A stretch of DNA of 64,000 nt. Source: Pseudomonas sp. dw_358 (GTDB lineage: Bacteria > Pseudomonadota > Gammaproteobacteria > Pseudomonadales > Pseudomonadaceae). Positions 8,665-18,301 of this stretch are shown piece by piece. Every line of letters starts with the position of its first letter. Position 1 is the first letter of the stretch. The stretch is from NCBI RefSeq assembly GCF_018449655.1, contig NZ_JAAVUX010000001.1:310001-374000 (forward strand), given 5' to 3'. The translations under genes and the position numbers were made by a program. The notes beneath the pieces are model-generated. The model saw only the letters and a list, made by a program, of their open reading frames with translations. It searched no databases and was not told where the DNA came from.

Positions 8665-9603
8665 TTATTCTGTCAGCGCGCGAACACTGACGCCGCTCTG
8701 CAGCTGCGCCAATTGTTCTGTGGAAGGGATACCGAAACCGATCTGCGACACCGCCATGGCGGCAATGGCGGTGGCCAGGATCAGGCTTTGTTCGGGCGCA
8801 GCTTCAATGAGCAGGCCATGCAGCATGCCGGCCAGCAAGGAGTCACCGGCGCCCACCGTACTGGCCACCTGGACCTTGGGCGGCTGGGCATGCCAGGCGC
8901 CCTTGAGGCTGAACCAATTGACGCCCTCGGCCCCCTGGGAGATCACCACGTGCTGGACGCCGCTGGCGTGCAGCTGCCGGGCGACGGCGGCCTGCTGTTG
9001 GACCGTGTCGACCGGCGTGCCGAGCACATCGGCCAGCTCCTCGGTATTGGGTTTGATCAACCAGGGCCGGGTGTTCAAGCCGGCGCGCAAGGCCGCACCG
9101 CTGGTGTCCAGCGCCACCTTCAACCCGCGCTCGGCCAGGCGTTCGAGCAGGGCTTGCAACCAGGCCACCGAGACCCCGCGCGGCAAACTGCCCGCCACCA
9201 CCACGGCATCGAACTGCCCGGCGATCTGCTCCAGACGCGCCAGCAAGGCGGCCTGGGCCTGATCGTCGACAAAAGCACCGGGGCCGTTGAGGTCGGTTAC
9301 CTGTCCACTGCGTTCGGCCAGCTTGATGTTGCTTCGGGTCTCGCCGGGCACGCGGATGAATTCATCGACGAAGCCACGCTGCTCGAACAAGTTGACGAAG
9401 GGTTGCTGGTTGTCCTCGCCGAGAAAGCCGCTCACCGTCAGGCGGTGGCCCAGGTCAGCCAGTACCTGGGCCACATTGATGCCCTTGCCGGCGGCGTGAC
9501 TGTGCAGGCCTTCGCTGCGGTTGACTTGCCCCACCTGCAACGCGCTCAACTCGACGGTCAAGTCCAGCGCCGGATTCAGGGTGAGGGTCAGGATGTTGGC
9601 CAT
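8665..9603 (-). CDS. fruK: 1-phosphofructokinase FruK
   Basis: A 312-residue PfkB-family sugar kinase. It shows the family start NPALDLTVEL, the signature AAGKGINVAQVLADLG (residues ~37-52) and the catalytic loop TVGAGDSLLAGM with general-base Asp254. It phosphorylates fructose-1-phosphate to fructose-1,6-bisphosphate in the cytoplasm, the step after PTS uptake. Its ATG overlaps the fruB stop (TGATG), showing translational coupling. Substrate depletion by FruK would lower the level of fructose-1-phosphate, the effector that releases Cra from DNA. The alternative PfkB assignment (tagatose-6-phosphate kinase) is unlikely in this operon. Confidence 0.96.
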   Translation of the reverse strand: MANILTLTLNPALDLTVELSALQVGQVNRSEGLHSHAAGKGINVAQVLADLGHRLTVSGFLGEDNQQPFVNLFEQRGFVDEFIRVPGETRSNIKLAERSGQVTDLNGPGAFVDDQAQAALLARLEQIAGQFDAVVVAGSLPRGVSVAWLQALLERLAERGLKVALDTSGAALRAGLNTRPWLIKPNTEELADVLGTPVDTVQQQAAVARQLHASGVQHVVISQGAEGVNWFSLKGAWHAQPPKVQVASTVGAGDSLLAGMLHGLLIEAAPEQSLILATAIAAMAVSQIGFGIPSTEQLAQLQSGVSVRALTE

Positions 9604-12473
9604 CAGCGCTTCTCCGTCAACGCGCGCACTTCTTTTGCCGTGCCCAGCCCCAAGGCGGTCTGAGCCAAGGCCTGAGCCTGGGTCAATGTCAGGTCGCGAA
9701 TCTCGGCCTTGACCTCGGCGATGCTGCGCGCCGACACGCTCAATTCGTCTACCCCCAGGCCTACCAGCAGCGGCACCGCGGCCGGGTCGCCGGCCAGCTC
9801 ACCGCACACCCCGACCCATTTGCCATGGGCATGGGCGGCGCGCACGGTGATGTCGATCAGTTGCAGCACGGCGGGGTGCAGGCCGTCAGCCTGGGCCGAC
9901 AAGGTCGGGTGGCCACGGTCGATGGCCAGGGTGTACTGGGTCAGGTCATTGGTGCCCACGCTGAAGAAGTCCACTTCACGGGCCAGCACCGGCGCCAGCA
10001 GCGCAGCCGACGGAATCTCGATCATGATGCCCAGTTGCAGGTCGGCCACCGGGATTTCCAGGCGCAAGCGCTCAGTCATGTCGCGGGCCTGGCGCCATTC
10101 CTCGACACTGCCGATCATGGGAAACATGATCCGCAGCGGTCGGTTGTCGGCCGCGCGTAACAGGGCACGCAGCTGGCCTTCCATAACGTCCGGGCGTTGC
10201 AGGGTCAGGCGGATGCCACGCACACCCAGGAAGGGATTTTCTTCCTTGGCAATGGGCCAGTAGGGCAGCGGCTTGTCGCCACCGACGTCGAGGGTGCGCA
10301 CCACCAGTGGACGCCCGCCGAGGCCATCGAGCACCTTGCGGTATTCGGCTTCCTGCACGGCTTCGTCGGGGGCCTGGGAGTGGGCCATGAAGATCAGCTC
10401 GGTGCGCAGCAGGCCGACCCCTTCGGCGCCCTGCTCCACTGCTGCGGCCACGCCGGCGCTTTCACCGATGTTGGCGCAGACCTCGACGGCGTGGCCATCG
10501 AGGGTCACGGCGCTTTCCATGCGCCGCGCGGCGGCGGCCTGCAAGCGTTGTTCGCGCAGGTCACGGTCGCTCAGGGCGCGCTTCAAGTCTTCCGGCGAGG
10601 GCGCCACGTCCAGTCGGCCACGGCCCCCGTCGATCAACAACGCAGTACCTGCGGCCAGCAACAGCACCGCGTCACCGGCACCGACCACGGCAGGAATGCC
10701 CAGCGCTCGCGCGACGATAGCGCTGTGAGCGGTGGCGCCACCACGGGCGGTGAGAATGCCGGCGACGCGGGTCGGGTCCAGGCGCGCAACGTCGGACGGG
10801 CCGACTTCGTCCATCACCAGAATGTAAGGTTCTTGCGGCTCCGGTGTGTTCTCGTGACCGCACAGCTGGGCCAGCACGCGGCGACCGATGTCACGCATGT
10901 CGGCGGCGCGCTCGGCGAGCAAGGCATCGGCGAGGCTTTCCTGCTGTCTGGCAGCGGCTTCGATCACGCCGATCCAGGCGGCCGGGGCGCTTTCGCCCTG
11001 TCGCAGGCGCGCGCCCACGTCCTCGGTCAAGGCCGGGTCGTCGAGCATTTCCTGGTGGGTGATGAAGATCTCGCGGATGGCCTTGGCCTGGGCGCGCAGG
11101 ATCAGCCCCTCAAGGTCGGCGCGCACTTGAATCAGTGCTTGTTGCAGGCGCTCGCGCTCGACGGCCACGGACTCGCCGCGGGCCGGGTAGTCGTATTCGC
11201 GCAGCACTTCGACGTGGGCCGGGCCAAAGGCGATACCTGGCGCTGCTGCAATGCCTTGAATGCGCGTGCCAGCGGCTGGCGCTTCGGCCACTGCCTTGGC
11301 AACGGGCGCGGCGTGCACCGGCTCCGGCACGGTGGTGATCACCGGCAGCGGCTCGACTTCCTCACCGAGGCCGCCTTCGATGGCCGCCAGCAACGCCGGC
11401 AAGGCCTCCACTGCAATACCCGGTTCGACCACCAGCTCCAGCACCTGGCCGCGGCGCACGCCCAGGCTCAGCAACTTGCTCAGGCTCTTGGCCGATACCG
11501 CAGGCTCGGCGCTGTCCACTACGCGCAAGCGAATCTCGCCGTCGAAGCTTTTCGCCAACTGGGCGAGGATTTTCGCCGGCCGGGCATGCAGCCCATGAGC
11601 ATTGGCCAGGGCGATTCGCGCGGTGGGCCAGTCGGCTGGGAGCTCGCCGCCCAACACTTCGAGCACCGCACGGGTAGTGGTAGCGCGGGCCAACTCTTGG
11701 CCGCGACCTTCGATCAACAGCGCGCAAAGCCGCTCCAGCAAGGCCTGATGGGCCTCACCAAGGCTGGCCAGGCAGAATAGCCCGATCAGCGGCTGGCCCA
11801 GGTAACGCAGCGGTCGCGACGGCGTCACAAACGCCAGACCGGGACGATTGACCATCTGCTCGCTGTTGAGCCACCACAGGCCATCACCCAGCGGCAGGGC
11901 TTCCACCTGCTGCAACACTGCAGCGAAACCATTGCTCACACAATCGGCCTGGCGCAACAACCGCGCGCCGCGCCACACCAATTCCTCGAAATCATCGGCG
12001 GCGACGCTCAGGCCGATCATCTGGGCGTCCAGCGCCAACTCCTGAGGCGCACCCTGCAACAATTTGAGCAAGGCTTCCGGGGAGCCGGCGCGGCGCAAAG
12101 CCTCGCCCAGATCGGTTTCGCCCAGAGCGCGGGTCAGCAGCTGCAACAGGCGCAGGTGTTCGTCCGATTTTGCGGCGATGCCGATGGCCAGGTAGACGAT
12201 GTGGCCATCGCCCCAATCGACCCCGTCGGGAAATTGCAACAGGCGCACGCCGGTGGCATATACCAGTTCCCGGGTGTCAGGGGTGCCGTGGGGGATGGCA
12301 ATGCCTTGGCCTAGAAAGGTCGAGCCTTGTGCTTCGCGGCCCTGCAGGCCAGCCAGGTAACCGGGGGCCACCAGGCCGTCGGCAACCAGTTTGTCAGCGA
12401 GCAGTTGCAAGGCGGCGGATTTGTCCACAGCCTGTTGGCCCATGGAAATCTGCTCAACGGTGAGCTCGAGCAT
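9603..12473 (-). CDS. fruB: Fused PTS EIIA-HPr-EI phosphoryl donor for fructose (FruB)
   Basis: A 956-residue multiphosphoryl transfer protein. Domains in order: EIIA-Fru with active-site His62 (IAIPHGTPD); a less conserved middle part; an HPr domain with His296 (AHGLHARPAKIL); and an Enzyme I domain with His583 (GGATAHSAIVAR), then the PEP-binding barrel containing FFSVGTNDLTQYTLA near the C-terminus. It passes phosphate from PEP through EI, HPr and EIIA to FruA. This three-in-one layout is usual in Pseudomonas. It is first in the operon and divergent from cra, with the operator between. An A-rich CAACAATAC stretch in the leader could be a Crc/Hfq site. Confidence 0.96.
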   Translation of the reverse strand: MLELTVEQISMGQQAVDKSAALQLLADKLVADGLVAPGYLAGLQGREAQGSTFLGQGIAIPHGTPDTRELVYATGVRLLQFPDGVDWGDGHIVYLAIGIAAKSDEHLRLLQLLTRALGETDLGEALRRAGSPEALLKLLQGAPQELALDAQMIGLSVAADDFEELVWRGARLLRQADCVSNGFAAVLQQVEALPLGDGLWWLNSEQMVNRPGLAFVTPSRPLRYLGQPLIGLFCLASLGEAHQALLERLCALLIEGRGQELARATTTRAVLEVLGGELPADWPTARIALANAHGLHARPAKILAQLAKSFDGEIRLRVVDSAEPAVSAKSLSKLLSLGVRRGQVLELVVEPGIAVEALPALLAAIEGGLGEEVEPLPVITTVPEPVHAAPVAKAVAEAPAAGTRIQGIAAAPGIAFGPAHVEVLREYDYPARGESVAVERERLQQALIQVRADLEGLILRAQAKAIREIFITHQEMLDDPALTEDVGARLRQGESAPAAWIGVIEAAARQQESLADALLAERAADMRDIGRRVLAQLCGHENTPEPQEPYILVMDEVGPSDVARLDPTRVAGILTARGGATAHSAIVARALGIPAVVGAGDAVLLLAAGTALLIDGGRGRLDVAPSPEDLKRALSDRDLREQRLQAAAARRMESAVTLDGHAVEVCANIGESAGVAAAVEQGAEGVGLLRTELIFMAHSQAPDEAVQEAEYRKVLDGLGGRPLVVRTLDVGGDKPLPYWPIAKEENPFLGVRGIRLTLQRPDVMEGQLRALLRAADNRPLRIMFPMIGSVEEWRQARDMTERLRLEIPVADLQLGIMIEIPSAALLAPVLAREVDFFSVGTNDLTQYTLAIDRGHPTLSAQADGLHPAVLQLIDITVRAAHAHGKWVGVCGELAGDPAAVPLLVGLGVDELSVSARSIAEVKAEIRDLTLTQAQALAQTALGLGTAKEVRALTEKR

Positions 12474-12619
12474 GCCTCTCTCTCCTTTTCATGCGCCAGG
12501 CGACGCTCAGGTATTGTTGTGAAGGGTTGAGCCAAAAAAAACTAGCATAGGGCTTTAAAAGCCCGCATAACATTCCTGACCACAAGGACAGGAGAATGAC
12601 GGCAGATAAAATAGCTAGC

Positions 12620-12631
12620 TGAAACGTTTAA
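12620..12631. promoter_or_regulatory. Cra (FruR) operator for fruBKA
   Basis: TGAAACGTTTAA is exactly the reverse complement of TTAAACGTTTCA, the operator I recall being reported for FruR/Cra of P. putida. It lies between the divergent fruB and cra starts, so Cra bound here could repress both. It is the only copy noticed in the window. Confidence 0.85.
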
Positions 12632-12742
12632 TCTAGAATATCGGGCACGTTACTCGATAATCTTCGATCATTGAAGCCCCTGGGCCGGTGTAAACGTGAC
12701 TGACTGGTCGCAAGATGTGCCCGCATAACAAGGAATGAGCGC

Positions 12743-13738
12743 TTGAAACTCAGTGATATAGCCCGCCTGGCCGGTGTGTCGGTCACCACCGCCAGCTACG
12801 TCATCAACGGCAAGGCGCCGCAGCAACGCATCAGCAAGGCCACCGTGGAGCGGGTCGAGACCGTGGTTCGAGAACATGGCTTTACCCCCAACCCCCAGGC
12901 GGCGGGCCTGCGCAGCCGCCATACCCGTACCTTGGGTTTTATTTTGCCGGATCTGGAAAACCCTAGTTATGCCCGGATCGCCAAATTGCTGGAACAAGGC
13001 GCCCGCGCCCGTGGCTACCAACTGCTGATCGCCAGTTCCGATGACGACCAGGCCAGTGAGCGGCAATTGCAACAGCTGTTCAAGGCGCGCCGCTGCGATG
13101 CGTTGTTCGTCGCCAGCTGCCTGCCCGCCAGCGATGACAGCTATCGCGAGCTGCAGGCCAAGGGCACGCCGGTGATCGCCATCGACCGGGCCATGGACCC
13201 GGAGGTGTTCTGCTCGGTGATCAGCGATGACCAGCACGCCAGCGCGCAGCTGACCCGCAGCCTGCTGGAGTCCGCACCGGAGCATATCGCCCTGATCGGC
13301 GCGCGCCCTGAACTGAGCATCAGCTGTGACCGCGCCAACGGCTTCGAAGCAGCGCTGCACGGGTTCAAAGGCAAGATCACGCGGCTGGAGGGCGAATCGT
13401 TCAGCCGCGAATGCGGTCAGGCGTTGATGCGCGAATTGCTTCAACAGCACGAACACCTGCCCGACGCGTTGATCACCACCTCTTACGTCTTGTTGCAGGG
13501 GGTCTTCGATGTGCTGCAAGGGCGGCCTCTGGATTCGCAATCGCTGTATCTTGGTACCTTCGGCGACACGCAGCTGCTGGACTTCTTGCCATTGCCGGTC
13601 AACGCCATGGCCCAGCAGCATGGCCTGATCGCCGAGACCGCCCTGGACCTGGCCATCGCCGCCGTGGACGAGCAGGACTGCCCCCCCGGCGTGCGTGCCA
13701 TTGCCCGGACCTTCAAGCAGCGTATCCACAGGGTCTGA
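12743..13738 (+). CDS. cra: LacI-family catabolite repressor/activator Cra (FruR)
   Basis: A 331-residue regulator. The N-terminal LacI helix-turn-helix reads KLSDIARLAGVSVTTASYVINGKAPQQRIS (described by its parts: first helix ~2-10, recognition helix ~14-24). A hinge and a periplasmic-binding-protein-like effector domain follow (TLGFILPDLENPSYARIAKLLE). In Pseudomonas it represses the fructose operon and is released by fructose-1-phosphate. The start is a TTG at 12743, supported by AAGGA about 8 bp upstream; no ATG gives a complete HTH. It is divergent from fruB and followed by tatD after only 3 nt, so the two are probably co-transcribed. Confidence 0.93.
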   Translation: MKLSDIARLAGVSVTTASYVINGKAPQQRISKATVERVETVVREHGFTPNPQAAGLRSRHTRTLGFILPDLENPSYARIAKLLEQGARARGYQLLIASSDDDQASERQLQQLFKARRCDALFVASCLPASDDSYRELQAKGTPVIAIDRAMDPEVFCSVISDDQHASAQLTRSLLESAPEHIALIGARPELSISCDRANGFEAALHGFKGKITRLEGESFSRECGQALMRELLQQHEHLPDALITTSYVLLQGVFDVLQGRPLDSQSLYLGTFGDTQLLDFLPLPVNAMAQQHGLIAETALDLAIAAVDEQDCPPGVRAIARTFKQRIHRV

Positions 13739-13741
13739 GCC

Positions 13742-14530
13742 ATGCGCCTGATCGACACTCACACCCACCTGGATTTCCCCGACTTCGATGCCGACCGTCA
13801 GGCAGTCCTCGCCGAGGCCCGCCGTCAAGGTGTGGAGCAGGTGGTGGTGCTGGGGGTGCATGAGGGCAACTGGCAGCGGGTCTGGTCACTGATCGAAAGC
13901 GATCCGCAATTGCATGCCGCACTGGGCCTGCACCCGGTGTTTCTCGGCCAGCATCGGCCGGAACACCTGGAGCAGTTGCGCCACTGGCTCGACCGCCTGG
14001 CGGGGCACCCGCAGCTGTGCGCGGTGGGTGAATTCGGCCTGGACTACTACATCGAATCCCTCGACCGCGAGCGCCAGCAAGCATTGTTCGAAGCGCAGTT
14101 GCAGGTCGCCAAGGACTACCAACTGCCTGCCCTGCTCCACGTACGCCGCAGCCATGCGCCGATCACTGCCGCGCTCAAGGCTTTCAAGCTGGAACGGCGC
14201 GGGATCATCCACGCCTTCTCCGGCAGCCGCGAAGAGGCCCGCGAGTACCTCAAGCTGGGTTTCAAACTGGGCCTGGGCGGCGCCCCGACCTGGCCCCAGG
14301 CGTTGCGCTTGCGCAAAGTCCTGGCCGAACTGCCGCTAGACGCCATCGTGCTGGAAACCGACTCGCCGGACATGGCCCCGGCGATGTACCCCGGTGTGCG
14401 CAACAGCCCGGCGCACCTGCCGGCGATTGCCGAATCACTGGCGCAGATCATGGGGGTCGAGGTGGAGCGACTGGTGGAGGCGAGTCGAGTGAATGCGTGC
14501 GAGGTGTTCGGGTGGTCTTCCACCGTTTGA
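13742..14530 (+). CDS. TatD-family metal-dependent DNase/hydrolase
   Basis: A 262-residue TatD-type TIM-barrel hydrolase. Metal ligands are visible as DTHTHLDF at the N-terminus, VGEFGLDYY (~residue 96, the conserved Glu), the His of LLHVRRSH, the His of IIHAFSGS, and the Asp of LETDSPDM. Family members are divalent-metal phosphodiesterases with 3'-5' exonuclease activity; the cellular role is often DNA repair or turnover, not protein export. It follows cra by 3 nt and converges with ampE. Several TatD paralogues (TatD, YcfH, YjjV) exist; fruR-adjacent copies are usually YjjV-like, so no firm gene symbol is given. Confidence 0.9.
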   Translation: MRLIDTHTHLDFPDFDADRQAVLAEARRQGVEQVVVLGVHEGNWQRVWSLIESDPQLHAALGLHPVFLGQHRPEHLEQLRHWLDRLAGHPQLCAVGEFGLDYYIESLDRERQQALFEAQLQVAKDYQLPALLHVRRSHAPITAALKAFKLERRGIIHAFSGSREEAREYLKLGFKLGLGGAPTWPQALRLRKVLAELPLDAIVLETDSPDMAPAMYPGVRNSPAHLPAIAESLAQIMGVEVERLVEASRVNACEVFGWSSTV

Positions 14531-14559
14531 ACCTGCCGGCCTCATCGCGGGTGCTCGGG

Positions 14560-15396
14560 CTACACCAACACCGTCCACACCGCAAACGCCGCATACCACA
14601 GCACTGCCGAGCGCAGCAGCAGTTCCCAGAGTTTGTCCAGTGTGGCCAGCCCTTCCTGCCCAGGTGCTTCATCGCGGATTTCGCTGGCTGCGCGACCGGC
14701 GCGCTCGATGAGGTCGTGGGCGCTGATGTCCCAATTCAGCAGCTCATGGATCATCGCCCGGCTCAGGGCGACGAAGTTGCCCACCAAGGCAAAACTGGCC
14801 GCCAGCAGGCGCACAGGCAACCAGTCGAAGGCATGCCGGATCTGCCCGGCCCGGGCTTGCAGGGCCGGCGTCTGGGCATGGGTCTGGACCAGGGCCAGCA
14901 GCCGATAGGCCAGAGCAGCCACCGGCCCCAGCAGGCAGTACCAGAAAATCACCGCAAAGAAGCCCTGATAACCATCCCACAGCAAGTGGCCCTGCACCCG
15001 CTGGAGCAGTTCGGGTGCCGAATCGGCGCCCAGGTTCAGATCCCGCTCGGCCACATGCACAGCGCCCTGGGTGTCCTCGCGGCGCCAGGCGTCACGAAAC
15101 GGCCCCAGCGAACCGCGCAGGTCACCGCGCCCCAGGCTGTACACCAGCACCAGCAGGTGCACCGGCAAAGCGAACAGCCCATAGGCCACTGGTTGCAGCA
15201 CCAGACACAGCAACGCCAGCAGCACGCACGGCACCAGCACACACATGACCAGCAGAAACCCTGGCTCACGCGCCAGGCGCGGGCGCACTTCGAGCCGACG
15301 CAACTCGCTGATGAAAAAACGATCATCCTGCAGGCGATGACGCAGCGCCGAAAACTTCTCGATCACCAACACCAGCAACAACACCAGAAAACTCAT
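14560..15396 (-). CDS. ampE: AmpE, membrane sensor-like protein of the ampDE operon
   Basis: A 278-residue inner-membrane protein. Hydrophobic helices lie at ~2-12, 47-70, 72-90, 143-165 and at the C-terminus (~260-278). The N-terminal FLVLLLVLVIEKFSALRHRLQDD is typical of AmpE. AmpE was originally linked to beta-lactamase induction together with AmpD, but its biochemical role is unclear; it is related to the CobD/CbiB family. Its ATG overlaps the ampD stop (ATGA), so it is translationally coupled. It is convergent with tatD. Confidence 0.93.
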   Translation of the reverse strand: MSFLVLLLVLVIEKFSALRHRLQDDRFFISELRRLEVRPRLAREPGFLLVMCVLVPCVLLALLCLVLQPVAYGLFALPVHLLVLVYSLGRGDLRGSLGPFRDAWRREDTQGAVHVAERDLNLGADSAPELLQRVQGHLLWDGYQGFFAVIFWYCLLGPVAALAYRLLALVQTHAQTPALQARAGQIRHAFDWLPVRLLAASFALVGNFVALSRAMIHELLNWDISAHDLIERAGRAASEIRDEAPGQEGLATLDKLWELLLRSAVLWYAAFAVWTVLV

Positions 15397-15956
15397 GATT
15401 GCTCCCCTTGCGCCAACAACGCCTGGCGGTAACGCGGCCAGTCGAAATACGGACCTGGATCAGTCTTGCGCCCCGGCGCGATGTTACTGTGCCCGGTGAT
15501 CCGTTGCACGGTAATGGCCGGCCAGGCGGCCTGTAGCTGACGCGTCAGATCCACCAGCGCCACATACTGGGCGTCGGCGAACGGCTGATCATCGGTGCCT
15601 TCCAACTCGATGCCCAGCGAAAAGTCATTACAGGTTTCGCGGCCCTCGAAATTCGACACCCCCGCATGCCAGGCGCGCCCCAGGCAGGACACGAACTGGG
15701 TCACGGCGCCGTCACGCTCGATGAGGAAATGCGCCGACACCCGCAAATCGGCAATCTCGGCAAAAAACGGGTGCTCGGAGGTGTCCAGACGGTTCTGGAA
15801 GAACGCCTGAACCTTGCCCGTGCCGAATTGGCCAGGAGGCAGTGTGATGTTGTGGATGACCAGCAACGAGATCTCGCCGTCGGGGCGTTCGTTGCAATTG
15901 GCCGAGGGGCAGTGGCGGATGCCATGGAACCAGCCACTGGCGGGGTCGAGCTTCAT
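15393..15956 (-). CDS. ampD: 1,6-anhydro-N-acetylmuramyl-L-alanine amidase AmpD
   Basis: A 187-residue cytoplasmic zinc amidase of the Amidase_2 fold. The zinc ligands are His35 (LLVIHNITLP), His156 (TGHSNIAPG) and Asp166 (KTDPGPYFDW), and Glu117 (LGIELEGTD) is the likely catalytic acid/base. It cleaves the peptide from anhydro-muropeptides during cell-wall recycling; its loss raises the AmpR ligand and derepresses ampC beta-lactamase. The start at 15956 (MKLDPASGWFHGIRHCPS) matches the family length; an upstream extension would add 27 unrelated residues. It is first in the ampD-ampE pair. Confidence 0.96.
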   Translation of the reverse strand: MKLDPASGWFHGIRHCPSANCNERPDGEISLLVIHNITLPPGQFGTGKVQAFFQNRLDTSEHPFFAEIADLRVSAHFLIERDGAVTQFVSCLGRAWHAGVSNFEGRETCNDFSLGIELEGTDDQPFADAQYVALVDLTRQLQAAWPAITVQRITGHSNIAPGRKTDPGPYFDWPRYRQALLAQGEQS

Positions 15957-16042
15957 CGAGGGAGGCCTGCATGCATGTCCGTGAAGGACACGCAGTATGC
16001 CGCGCGGCGCGGCAACTGGGCAGTCATCTGCAAGCAAAGGTG

Positions 16043-18301
16043 CTATTGGCGCTGACGCAACTGGCTGACCACCGACTCCAGCGCCCGGTCGAACAGCAGG
16101 GCATCGTCCAGAATACGGATGGTGCCACGGCGAAATTCCACCGCCAGCCCCATGCGGGTTTTCTCCAGAACCTTCATGCCCGTGCGATTGACGAAAATGT
16201 ACTTGCCGGTCTGCTCGATGATGGTGGTCAGCTTGCAGCGCAGCACGTTCTCTTCATCTTCCTGAATTTCCACCCAGCACCCCGGGCGCAGCTTGTCGAC
16301 CTGCAACAGGCTCAGGTCGTCGTCCGCCAGGCGCACCTGCGATTCCAGGGGCATGCTCTCGCCTGGCGCGGCCAGCACGATCTCCTCCAGCACCTCGACC
16401 ATGGTGCCCTCGCGCACGGCAGCGTTGGCCACTTCGGGCTGCATGATGTCATGGTGGAACGCTTGCACGTGCAGTGCTTCCAGGCGATTGAAGAACTGAC
16501 TGGTAGCAAACGGATCGAAGGCCGAACTGGTCAGGCCATCACGCAGCGACTTGAGCAGGCTGGGTACCAACTCCAGCAAGCGCAGGCGCTCTTGCGGGTC
16601 GTCATGGCGCTCCACGCTCCAGATCAACTGGTCCATGGTCTCCAACCCTGCCTTCCACTCCGGCGAGGACGCGCCGTGCTTGAGGCAGGTCAACAGCAGC
16701 ACACGGCTCCAGGCCTCCTGCAGCAGTTGCACCACGACCTGGGGCAAGGTCTTGCCCAACAGCCGGCGATTGAGTTCCTGCTCGACAATGTGCCGGGCCA
16801 GCCCGGCCCGGGCGCGGCCTTCTTCAGCATCACGGGTGCGCTGTTCCAGCAGTTCGCTGCGGCGGCGCTCATCATTGTTGAAGGCAAGGAAGTCCACCAA
16901 CAACTCGTTGAACAGCGCCGGGTCGTCGACAAAGTCGTTGAGCAGGCGCTGGACGATCTGCTCGATGCGGCTGTACAGCGAATCACGCTGGTAATCGTCC
17001 CGGTTGCCCCAGCCCATGGCCGCCGAAGCGATCTCGTTGAGCAGGCGACGGGCCGGGTGATTACCGCGGCTGAAGAAACTCTTGTCCACCACTGCCACTT
17101 TCAGCATGGGGATCTGCAAGCGGCCGATCAGGGCCTTGAGTGAATCCGGCAAGTTGCGGTCTTGCAGAATGAAATCGAACAACATGGCGACCAGGTTGAT
17201 GACGTCTTCATCAATAGTGCCCACCACGCGGAACTTGCCGCTTTTGACGCTGACGCGGGTCAGCAACTGTTCAAGCTGCTGGCGCAGGTCGTAATCGTCC
17301 AACGGCGCCTCAACCGCCTGGGGTGACGGCACGTACTGTTGCAAGTGCGACAGCAGGCGCAGCAAGTCATTGGTGGAAATCGGCTGGGCATCGCTGCTGG
17401 TCGCGGCTTCGAGCTTGGGTGCGACGGTGCCGCGCAAGTCGTGCAACAAGCCTTGAAGTGAGCCAAAGACTTCTTGCACGCCTTCATCGATCTGCGCAAC
17501 TCTTTCCGACGCCGACAAGGCGCCGGTCATCGCGTCGTCACTGCTGCGCGGAATCACCGGGGCAGCGGCAGGCGGTTTGGAGCGGTCGGCGGCACGACGG
17601 CTTGGCGCGGCTTTCAAATCCGGCAGCACGCCACTGGCAATCAACAAGTTATTAGCCTCGGCATAGAGATGGTCGGTGTCACTGAGCACGTACTTGTCGA
17701 ACAGCTTGAGAATGATCAGCTTGACCTTTATTTCCACGCCCAGGCTGCGCCCGGCTTGAAGAAAGAACTCACATAACTGCGACGGGCCCAGTGGGTTGCT
17801 CGAATCTTCGAGGCGTTTGGGCACGAGCATGTTGATACGCGAGGTCAATTGGCTAAGCGCCAGACCATCACGTTTGTAGACTTTGGAAACCATGGCATCC
17901 AGCGCCACCGTGCGTTCCAATTCGTCATTGGGCACGAGCGCCAGCTTGTCGTAGCTCATCGGCTCGGGCAGCGGCAACTCCGCACCTTCATATTGACCGA
18001 TGCGCACGAACGCCTCGAAGAGTTTCTCGAGGAAGCCGCGCTCGATGCTCTTTCGCTTGAGCCGCAAGTCGCGCATGGCTTCAAAGAACGTGCTCTGTTC
18101 GACATTATTCTTGGCCTTGTCGGCCATCTCGAAGAGCGTGTCGTCGGCATTATCGAACAGCGCGTGGAGCCCCTGCTTCAATTGCAGTGCGGATTTATCA
18201 CGAACCTGAAGTAAAACCACAGGCAAACGGGCGACCGGCGCTTGATTGGCCTGTTCGGCAGAGGCCTTGTTGAGCGGTACGACCTTCCCATCGTTCTGCA
18301 T
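16043..18301 (-). CDS. DUF1631 family protein
   Basis: A 752-residue protein of the DUF1631 family, predicted to be cytoplasmic and mostly helical. A low-complexity linker (~residues 225-255, rich in Ala/Pro/Ser/Arg) separates two conserved parts. The last ~100 residues form a beta-rich unit (LRPGCWVEIQED, LRCKLTTIIEQTGKYIFVNRTGMKV) that resembles a PilZ-like barrel, but I see no clear RxxxR c-di-GMP motif. The start at 18301 (MQNDGKVVPLNK) is chosen because GGAG lies 6 bp upstream; an ATG four codons earlier has a poor site. Homologues are sometimes labelled thymidine phosphorylase, which nothing in the sequence supports. It sits between ampD and nadC. Confidence 0.85.
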   Translation of the reverse strand: MQNDGKVVPLNKASAEQANQAPVARLPVVLLQVRDKSALQLKQGLHALFDNADDTLFEMADKAKNNVEQSTFFEAMRDLRLKRKSIERGFLEKLFEAFVRIGQYEGAELPLPEPMSYDKLALVPNDELERTVALDAMVSKVYKRDGLALSQLTSRINMLVPKRLEDSSNPLGPSQLCEFFLQAGRSLGVEIKVKLIILKLFDKYVLSDTDHLYAEANNLLIASGVLPDLKAAPSRRAADRSKPPAAAPVIPRSSDDAMTGALSASERVAQIDEGVQEVFGSLQGLLHDLRGTVAPKLEAATSSDAQPISTNDLLRLLSHLQQYVPSPQAVEAPLDDYDLRQQLEQLLTRVSVKSGKFRVVGTIDEDVINLVAMLFDFILQDRNLPDSLKALIGRLQIPMLKVAVVDKSFFSRGNHPARRLLNEIASAAMGWGNRDDYQRDSLYSRIEQIVQRLLNDFVDDPALFNELLVDFLAFNNDERRRSELLEQRTRDAEEGRARAGLARHIVEQELNRRLLGKTLPQVVVQLLQEAWSRVLLLTCLKHGASSPEWKAGLETMDQLIWSVERHDDPQERLRLLELVPSLLKSLRDGLTSSAFDPFATSQFFNRLEALHVQAFHHDIMQPEVANAAVREGTMVEVLEEIVLAAPGESMPLESQVRLADDDLSLLQVDKLRPGCWVEIQEDEENVLRCKLTTIIEQTGKYIFVNRTGMKVLEKTRMGLAVEFRRGTIRILDDALLFDRALESVVSQLRQRQ

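Noticed and set aside
15971..17143. Rightward frame opposite the DUF1631 gene
   Set aside because: Shadow of a longer, better supported leftward gene; no ribosome site or family match.
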